Shown here: piece by piece, positions 24,869 to 29,520 of the stretch
Layout: each line of letters begins with the position of its first letter
Numbering within the stretch: the first letter of the stretch is position 1
Origin: Alistipes sp.
GTDB lineage: Bacteria; Bacteroidota; Bacteroidia; Bacteroidales; Rikenellaceae
NCBI GenBank assembly: GCA_020026375.1
Contig: JAHHQN010000026.1
Location: 1 to 29,520, forward strand
Direction of reading: 5' to 3'
Length of the DNA stretch: 29,520 nt
Translations under genes and position numbers: made by a program
Notes under the pieces: generated by a model
Database searches by the model: none
What the model was told of the DNA's origin: nothing
What the model saw: the letters and a program-made list of their open reading frames with translations, nothing else

Positions 24869-25473
24869 CACACCCCCTTTTCATCGAGTCCCTCCGCATG
24901 GAGGAGGGGCATCTGCTCCACACCAGCTGGCACGAACGGCGCATGAACGCCACCCTTCTGACCGTCTTCGGCCGACTGCCCTTCGACTTCCGCTTCGCCG
25001 AGCTGCCGATAGCGGAGGAGTTCCGCCACGGGGTGGTGAAGTGCCGTGTGGTCTATGGCCGGCGCATCGAAAAGGTGGAGTTCGCCCCCTACACCCCCAA
25101 AGTCATACGCTCGCTGCGGCTCGTCGAAGCCCCCGACACACTCGACTACTCGCTGAAGTCGGCCGACCGACAGGCCCTCAACGCCCTGCGCGAACAGCGC
25201 GGCACCTGCGACGACATTCTCATCGTCCGCGGCGGCCTGCTCACCGACACCAGTTACAGCAACATCGTCTTCGACGACGGAGAGCGGCTCGTCACCCCCT
25301 CGACACCCCTGCTCGACGGTACCTGCCGCCAGCGGCTGCTCCACGAGGGACGCATCACCGCCCGAAGACTCACTCCCGACGACCTGCCGCACTTCCGTCG
25401 GGCGATACTCATCAACGCACTGCTCTCTCCCGAGGCCGGCATCTCGCTGCCCGTGGAGTGCATCTGCCGATAA
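24865..25473 (+). CDS. pabC: Aminotransferase class IV protein, probable aminodeoxychorismate lyase (PabC)
   Basis: 202 aa, class IV PLP-dependent fold. Recognisable segments are YSLKSADRQALN (the lysine here is a candidate PLP lysine), DDILIVRGGLLTDTSYSNIVF and TPLLDGTCRQRLL. It is shorter than classical PabC/IlvE (270-300 aa) because the N-terminal part is reduced. It follows pabB with a 4-nt ATGA overlap, which strongly suggests it cleaves aminodeoxychorismate to p-aminobenzoate and pyruvate. The frame is open far upstream, but the overlap with pabB and the residues after this ATG decide the start. The K site is uncertain, so the enzymatic assignment rests partly on context. Confidence 0.82.
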   Translation: MTHPLFIESLRMEEGHLLHTSWHERRMNATLLTVFGRLPFDFRFAELPIAEEFRHGVVKCRVVYGRRIEKVEFAPYTPKVIRSLRLVEAPDTLDYSLKSADRQALNALREQRGTCDDILIVRGGLLTDTSYSNIVFDDGERLVTPSTPLLDGTCRQRLLHEGRITARRLTPDDLPHFRRAILINALLSPEAGISLPVECICR

Positions 25474-25477
25474 AACA

Positions 25478-25508
25478 AAGAGGGCCGCAACATGATTGCG
25501 ACCCTCTT
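25478..25508. terminator. Bidirectional terminator between pabC and the nitronate monooxygenase gene
   Basis: AAGAGGGCCGCAA pairs with TTGCGACCCTCTT (one C-A mismatch) around a 5-nt loop. T-rich sequence follows on the plus strand, and T-rich sequence on the minus strand. Confidence 0.8.
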
Positions 25509-25532
25509 CATTTTACAGGCTGTGCCGTGGGG

Positions 25533-26627
25533 CTATTTCAACCCCGGCAGATGATCCTTGAGCGAGAACTGCTCGTACTCCTCCCTGAGGTGGGTGAGCA
25601 TCTCCTTCACCGTCTCGATTTTGTCGGCCCTCCAGGCGTTCGCGCCACAGAAGGCATAACCGCTCTGCATGTGTCCGCGGAAGGCGTTGTAGAGCGCCAG
25701 CATGATGCAGTAGGGACTATGCACCATGTCGCAGGTGCGGATACAGTTGTAGGGACAGGCCTTGGGGCGTGTGAGTCCCTGCTTCACACGGTCGAGGAAC
25801 GACGAGTGGACGGCGCGTCCCGGCATGCCGACAGGACTCTGGATAATCTCGATGTCGTCGGCCGATGCCTTGAGATAGCTCTGCTTGAAGGCCAAATCGG
25901 CATCGCACTCCTCGGTGGTCACAAAACGGGTACCCATCTGCACCGCCTCGGCACCCAGCGCCATGATGCGGTACATGTCTTCGCCAGTGTAGATACCGCC
26001 GCCGGCAATCACGGGAATGTGCTTGCCCTGCTGCTCCTCGATGAGCTTCACCTCGGCCACCACCTCCGGCACGGTCTTCTCCAAAGCAAAAGCGGGATTG
26101 TCAATCTCGTCACGCTTGTAACCCAGATGACCTCCCGCTTTGGGACCCTCGACCACGATGGCGTCGGGCAGATAGCCGTACTCCGACCACCACTTGCGGC
26201 ACAGCAGCTTGGCCGCACGCGCCGACGAGACGATGGGCACCAGTTTGGTACGCGCGCCCTCGGTCAGAAACGAGGGGAGGTTGAGCGGCAGTCCCGCTCC
26301 CGAAAAGATGATGTCGGCCTTCTCGGCAACGGCAGTCTTCACCATATCGGCAAAATTGGTCATGGCGACCATCACGTTGACACCGACAATGCCTTTAGTG
26401 GCCTCGCGTGCCTTCTTGATTTCCTGTTTCAAGCCCCATATCGAGGCCTCGTAGAAGTTCTTCGAGAAGTCCTTGTAGACCAGTCCCAGACCGGCCGACG
26501 AGATGACTCCCACACCGCCTTCGCGGGCCACGGCCGAAGCCAGTCCCGAAAGCGAAACTCCTACTCCCATGCCGCCCTGCACAACAGGCAAAGCAGCACA
26601 AAGTTCTCCAATTTCAAGTTTTTTCAT
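25533..26627 (-). CDS. Nitronate monooxygenase / 2-nitropropane dioxygenase-family flavoprotein
   Basis: 364 aa FMN-dependent TIM barrel. Family motifs are PVVQGGMGVGVS near the N terminus, EGGVGVISSAG, NVMVAMT, EGPKAGGHLGY and IPVIAGGGIYTGEDM followed by GAEAVQMGTRFV. The C terminus has a cysteine-rich patch (CPYNCIRTC) and FCGANAWRADKI. The family includes nitronate monooxygenases, enoyl-ACP reductase FabK and related oxidoreductases. The Cys-rich tail is seen in a Bacteroidetes/Firmicutes subgroup whose substrate I do not know. It stands alone with a weak -7-like box (TACCTTTC, 26671-26664). Confidence 0.88.
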   Translation of the reverse strand: MKKLEIGELCAALPVVQGGMGVGVSLSGLASAVAREGGVGVISSAGLGLVYKDFSKNFYEASIWGLKQEIKKAREATKGIVGVNVMVAMTNFADMVKTAVAEKADIIFSGAGLPLNLPSFLTEGARTKLVPIVSSARAAKLLCRKWWSEYGYLPDAIVVEGPKAGGHLGYKRDEIDNPAFALEKTVPEVVAEVKLIEEQQGKHIPVIAGGGIYTGEDMYRIMALGAEAVQMGTRFVTTEECDADLAFKQSYLKASADDIEIIQSPVGMPGRAVHSSFLDRVKQGLTRPKACPYNCIRTCDMVHSPYCIMLALYNAFRGHMQSGYAFCGANAWRADKIETVKEMLTHLREEYEQFSLKDHLPGLK

Positions 26628-26663
26628 GTGTTAAAATTTTATGAAATAACCTAACAAACCGCC

Positions 26664-26671
26664 GAAAGGTA
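26664..26671 (-). promoter_or_regulatory. Weak -7-like box TACCTTTC upstream of the nitronate monooxygenase gene
   Basis: Seven of eight bases fit TAnnTTTG; it lies 36 nt before the ATG at 26627. No other candidate is visible between the terminase stop and this gene. Confidence 0.35.
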
Positions 26672-26720
26672 CGAAAAAATAGGATATTTCCACCACTTTG
26701 GTCTCATTTTTTTCATTTTA

Positions 26721-28235
26721 TTATAAAAATCGAACCCCTCGCAGCCTGTGGTGGCGACGCCCCTCCACCTCGCGTTCGACGATACCCGTCACCACATCGG
26801 CCGCATCGTGCCAGCGGTTGGCGCGGAACCGGCGGCGGTAGGTGGTCAGGTGGCTATACAGCTCGCTCCACTCCTGGTTCCACCCCTTGGGAAAGCGCAG
26901 CAGGTGGAGCACCGTGGCGGCGTTCGACAGGATACGCGCCTCCTTGTTACCGCTCTGGTGGAACCACTCCACACGGATATCGGGAACACGCGCCTGCACC
27001 GCACGCGCAAAGCCGCGGCCGCCGTTGTTGCTCTCGATGGCGGCCTGACGCGTGTCGGAACGGCGCAGCATGTCGGCCACCAGCGGCTCGGTGACTTCCA
27101 TCGGCTCGCGCGAGTAGACCACGTCGGTCAGATAGACCACCCCGTCGGCATCGACCACATAGGATATCGAGCAGAGGTAGTCGTCGCCCGTGTCGGCCGT
27201 GTCGGTGTAGTTGCCGCGGCGCACAATCTCGTGGGGCAGACACTCATACTCGGCAAAATTCGCGCCATAAAGCAAACCCTCGCGCGCCGAGGGGTGTCCC
27301 TGATACAGGGCCTCGAACTGCAGGGGGTCGAGCCGCCGCTTGGCCAGCAACAACTCGCGGCCGTGCTGCTCCTCCCACAGAGCCTCACCCTCGCCGCGTG
27401 GGTCGATTTCCGACGGGGGCGAGGTCTTCAACGCCTCGAAATTGAGATGCAGCCACTCGTCACGCCCCAGCGACGCAATCTGGCTCCACTCGCGGAACTC
27501 GACCACCTGCTCGCGCCGGAGGAGCGTGCCGATCAAATCCTCCTCGTGCCAGCGGGTGAAGACAATCAGCTCGCGCGAGCGGTTGTGCATGCGGGTCTTG
27601 ACCACCGACACATACCACTCCCAGCAGTTGGCGCGTATGATGGGCGAATTGGCCTCCTGCATGTCCTTGTAGAGGTCGTCGAGAATGAAGCAGTCGACAC
27701 GGTTGCCCGTCAGCGAACCCTCACGCCCCACCGAGAGCAGACCGCCGCGGTGATCGATAATCTCCACCTCCTCCGAGGTACGGACATAGCCGGGCGGACG
27801 TGTTCCCTGCTTGATGGTGGTCGACGGAAAACGTGCGGCATATTCGCGCGACTCGATGATGCGCTGCACACGGCGGTTGAACTTCGAAGCCAGCGAACCC
27901 GAATAGGAGGCAATGGCCACACGGCAGTCGGGATCGAGTCCCAGCAGATAGGCCGGCAGGAGCGTGGTCGCCCCCACACTCTTGCCGTGCTGGGGCGGCA
28001 TGGTGATGATGAGCCGGGGAATGCGGCCGCGCGCGAACTCCTCCAGCAGGCGGTAGTAGACCTTGTGGAAGGGTTGCAGCTCGAGAAAGGGATAGACCTC
28101 CGCGGCGAAGCGTTCCAGCGACAGCGGAGCGGATTTTTTCGTCCGGCGCGCCCTTTTTTTCACGGGCGCGGCACCTGCGTTAAAAACCTCTGCGGAGGCA
28201 TTCTCCGCAGAGGTGGTTGAAAGGGTGTTTGACAT
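26721..28235 (-). CDS. Phage terminase large subunit, motifs intact
   Basis: 504 aa. The ATPase domain has Walker A MPPQHGKS (79-86), Walker B FILDDLYKD (183-191, D186/D187) and a coupling motif FTRWHEEDL (226-234). The nuclease domain (about 320-500) keeps acidic residues in TDTADTGDDY (D345, D348, D351), IESNNGG (E401) and WHDAADVV (D477, D480). It would package phage DNA with ATP, cutting at the start and end. No small terminase, portal or capsid gene is in the window. The first 24 codons are low-complexity and overlap a terminator-like hairpin, so a GTG at 28163 (before KKRARRTKK) is an alternative start. Base composition matches the neighbours. Confidence 0.92.
   Translation of the reverse strand: MSNTLSTTSAENASAEVFNAGAAPVKKRARRTKKSAPLSLERFAAEVYPFLELQPFHKVYYRLLEEFARGRIPRLIITMPPQHGKSVGATTLLPAYLLGLDPDCRVAIASYSGSLASKFNRRVQRIIESREYAARFPSTTIKQGTRPPGYVRTSEEVEIIDHRGGLLSVGREGSLTGNRVDCFILDDLYKDMQEANSPIIRANCWEWYVSVVKTRMHNRSRELIVFTRWHEEDLIGTLLRREQVVEFREWSQIASLGRDEWLHLNFEALKTSPPSEIDPRGEGEALWEEQHGRELLLAKRRLDPLQFEALYQGHPSAREGLLYGANFAEYECLPHEIVRRGNYTDTADTGDDYLCSISYVVDADGVVYLTDVVYSREPMEVTEPLVADMLRRSDTRQAAIESNNGGRGFARAVQARVPDIRVEWFHQSGNKEARILSNAATVLHLLRFPKGWNQEWSELYSHLTTYRRRFRANRWHDAADVVTGIVEREVEGRRHHRLRGVRFL
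28147..28170 (-). repeat. Second hairpin in the terminase leader
   Basis: On the minus strand, CGCGCCC (28170-28164) pairs with GGGCGCG (28153-28147), 7 bp. The 10-nt A-rich loop contains the alternative GTG start codon (28163-28161). Confidence 0.5.
28182..28214 (-). terminator. Terminator-like hairpin inside the 5' end of the terminase ORF
   Basis: On the minus strand, ACCTCTGCGGAG (28214-28203) pairs perfectly over 12 bp with CTCCGCAGAGGT (28197-28186) around a 5-nt loop, and TTTT follows (28185-28182). It would stop RNA polymerase before the conserved part of terL. A second copy of the 3' arm (GCCTCCGCA, 28256-28248) lies upstream of the ATG and could pair with the first arm instead. Confidence 0.6.
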
Positions 28236-28359
28236 GAAATGGTGTTTTGCGGAGGCCCGTTGTGCGGCATCACGACGAGGAGGCCCCCTGTGTTCAATAA
28301 TTTACCCCGACAGATAATGCCGTATGCGAAGGAAGGAAAGGTCGGGGAAGGTCGGGCGG

Positions 28360-28647
28360 CTAACGGAGCCACTCCCTCAGGTCGGAGAAATCGAAGTCGT
28401 TGACCAGCTCGCCATTTTCGCCGACAGTGTGGAACTCCCACCACACGGGAATGAGGTCGGAGATGACACGCACCTCGCCCTCGGGTAATGAAATATCACG
28501 GTGACAGACCATTACCGAAGTGACAAGACGGCACTCCACCCCCTCGTGTTCGAGTTCTACAACGCCCGAAAAATAGCTGCTCTCGCCGATGGACTCCCAC
28601 AGAAGGGCGGCCACCCGACCCACAAGTTCAGGTGAAACCGAATACAT
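28360..28647 (-). CDS. Small hypothetical protein next to the terminase
   Basis: 95 aa, unrecognised. It is acidic and soluble, with no signal peptide or membrane segment. The pattern ELVGRVAALLWESIGESSYFSGVVELEHEGVECRL (6-40) suggests a helix followed by beta strands, and the tail is rich in Asp/Glu/Phe (NDFDFSDLREWLR). It lies on the terminase strand, 124 nt upstream of the ATG of that gene, and is divergent from the XRE-S24 repressor. Position suggests an early or regulatory gene of a phage-like unit; no function can be assigned. Confidence 0.75.
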   Translation of the reverse strand: MYSVSPELVGRVAALLWESIGESSYFSGVVELEHEGVECRLVTSVMVCHRDISLPEGEVRVISDLIPVWWEFHTVGENGELVNDFDFSDLREWLR

Positions 28648-28678
28648 GATGGAACAGATTTGATTTTTGAGGTAAAAC

Positions 28679-28709
28679 TTTGCAAATAGCTACAAATTGT
28701 TTAACTTTG
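28679..28709 (+). promoter_or_regulatory. Strong consensus promoter of the XRE-S24 repressor gene
   Basis: TTTG (28679-28682), exactly 19 nt, then TAACTTTG (28702-28709): the best match in the window to the Bacteroidetes consensus. Both elements lie within copies of the 9-mer AACTTTGCA (28676-28684 and 28703-28711). The predicted start site (about 28714) leaves a leader of about 75 nt. Confidence 0.85.
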
Positions 28710-28712
28710 CAG

Positions 28713-28738
28713 TACAAATATAAGTTCAATTATTTGTA
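28713..28738. promoter_or_regulatory. Putative operator at the repressor start site
   Basis: TACAAATA (28713-28720) and TATTTGTA (28731-28738) form a perfect 8-bp inverted repeat with a 10-nt spacer, beginning at the predicted transcription start. The 18-bp centre-to-centre spacing suits a dimeric repressor, so autoregulation by the downstream XRE-S24 protein is likely. Confidence 0.6.
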
Positions 28739-28790
28739 TTTGCAAGATAAACATTCAATATTTTAATATAAATTTTTCCGATAGACCGCC

Positions 28791-29462
28791 ATGAACAAAC
28801 GTGTAAAGCTTATACGCAAAGCCCTGAAGATGACTCAAGAGCAACTGGCTCAACGACTTGGAATCGGGAAAGCAGCCCTCTCGATGATCGAAACCGGCAA
28901 GGCCGGACTCTCGTCACGCAACCGCAACATATTGATTCAAGATTTGAACGTCAACCCCGAATGGATTGATTCGGGCAAGGGCGAGATGTTCAACGCCGAA
29001 CCCGACCTGACGGCCTACATGCACCGCACCGACAACTCGCTGCCCCTGCAAAGCGTGCCGCTCTACTCGCTCGAAGGCACCGCCGGACTGGTGCCGCTCT
29101 TCACCGACAACGACCGCACCAAGCCCGTCAACTTCATTCACATACCCAATCTGCCCAAGTGCGACGGCGCCATCTACATCGTGGGCGACTCGATGTATCC
29201 GCTGCTCAAGAGCGGTGACATCGTCCTCTACAAGCAGTTGAGCAACATCGACGACATCTTCTGGGGCGACATGTATCTGCTCTCCATCGACATCGACGGC
29301 GAGGAGTATGTCACCGTGAAGTATATCCAGAAGTCGGAGCGCGAGGGATTCGTCAAGCTCGTGAGCCAGAACCCCCACCATGCCGACAAAGACGTGGAAA
29401 TCTCGCGCATCAGAGCCATCGCCCTGGTGAAGGCCAGCATACGCATGAACTCGCTCCGTTAG
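28791..29462 (+). CDS. XRE-family repressor with S24 (LexA/CI-like) autoprotease domain
   Basis: 223 aa. The N-terminal helix-turn-helix (about 5-60) reads LIRKALKMTQEQLAQRLGIG. The linker carries TAGL, with A98-G99 as a possible self-cleavage site. The S24 fold has the nucleophile S134 in GDSMYPLL and the general-base lysine K177 in VTVKYI, both in the right order and spacing for LexA/CI/UmuD-type autoproteases. It would repress its own promoter and perhaps neighbouring genes, and self-cleave on RecA activation after DNA damage; this behaviour is known of the family and inferred here. It is divergent from the 95-aa gene and the terminase. A strong promoter and an inverted repeat precede it. 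Confidence 0.93.
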   Translation: MNKRVKLIRKALKMTQEQLAQRLGIGKAALSMIETGKAGLSSRNRNILIQDLNVNPEWIDSGKGEMFNAEPDLTAYMHRTDNSLPLQSVPLYSLEGTAGLVPLFTDNDRTKPVNFIHIPNLPKCDGAIYIVGDSMYPLLKSGDIVLYKQLSNIDDIFWGDMYLLSIDIDGEEYVTVKYIQKSEREGFVKLVSQNPHHADKDVEISRIRAIALVKASIRMNSLR

Positions 29463-29520
29463 GAGGTAAGCGTCCGATGAAGTACGTCAACTTTTTTCAG
29501 AATTAAGTCCGTATCCCGAA

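Noticed and set aside
26641..26720. Possible terminator after the terminase gene
   Set aside because: Only a 4-bp ACCA/TGGT stem is found in AT-rich sequence; too weak to call.
28160..28444. 94-codon minus-strand frame overlapping the terminase start and the 95-aa gene
   Set aside because: It is out of frame with both neighbours, Pro/Arg-rich, and spans the hairpin region; no coding character.
1..29520. CRISPR arrays, insertion sequences, polysaccharide-utilisation (SusC/SusD) pair, riboswitches
   Set aside because: No regularly spaced repeats, transposase, SusC/SusD-like proteins or recognised riboswitch cores were seen on either strand.

Overview
The window looks like a chromosomal segment of a gut-type Bacteroidales bacterium, most likely Rikenellaceae (Alistipes-like). 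Three things point there. Many genes are preceded by the Bacteroidetes promoter form TTTG...TAnnTTTG. Several genes are typical of the phylum: LytS/LytTR two-component pair, class III fructose-1,6-bisphosphatase, a very long TamB, TonB/ExbBD, DUF1573 and GH20. The coding DNA is also clearly GC-rich for a Bacteroidales. The genus is inference; no rRNA or marker search was possible.

Layout. 1-190: a tRNA-Lys(CTT) on the minus strand with its own promoter. 189-3795: a secreted, truncated GH2-like protein with a degenerate active site, a solo HsdR_N-type nuclease domain, and a kinase/LytTR regulator pair. 3809-7388: der and fbp, each with its own terminator. 7418-9882: divergent from fbp, an EamA transporter with a small membrane protein, then fabD. 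9954-13571: a ROK regulator, a GNAT acetyltransferase and a secreted GH20 hexosaminidase, which could be an amino-sugar locus. 13589-22079: a long minus-strand run reading tamB, exbB, exbD, tonB, DUF1573, mtaD (envelope biogenesis and TonB energisation, ending in a nucleoside deaminase). 22140-23219: tsaD. 23263-25508: a divergent pabA / pabB-pabC locus for p-aminobenzoate (folate). 25533-26627: a nitronate monooxygenase-like flavoprotein. 26721-29462: a phage-type large terminase with all catalytic motifs, a 95-aa orphan protein, and divergently an XRE-S24 repressor with an intact Ser/Lys dyad and a possible Ala-Gly cleavage site.

Most of the window is housekeeping. The accessory part is the last 2.8 kb. 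There, an apparently intact terminase sits beside a CI/LexA-like repressor, with no portal, capsid or integrase gene visible in the window. The repressor has a textbook promoter with an 8-bp inverted repeat at its start site. The terminase 5' region holds a terminator-like hairpin plus an upstream copy of one arm, an arrangement that could act as an attenuator. Other points of interest are the catalytically dead GH2-like protein, and two genes (the LytS-type kinase and pabA) whose -7 box ends only 4-5 nt before the start codon, which suggests leaderless mRNAs.

No stretch longer than 300 bases lacks a gene. The longest gap (5173-5396) holds the der promoter and the fbp terminator. I saw no CRISPR array, insertion sequence, rRNA or riboswitch.
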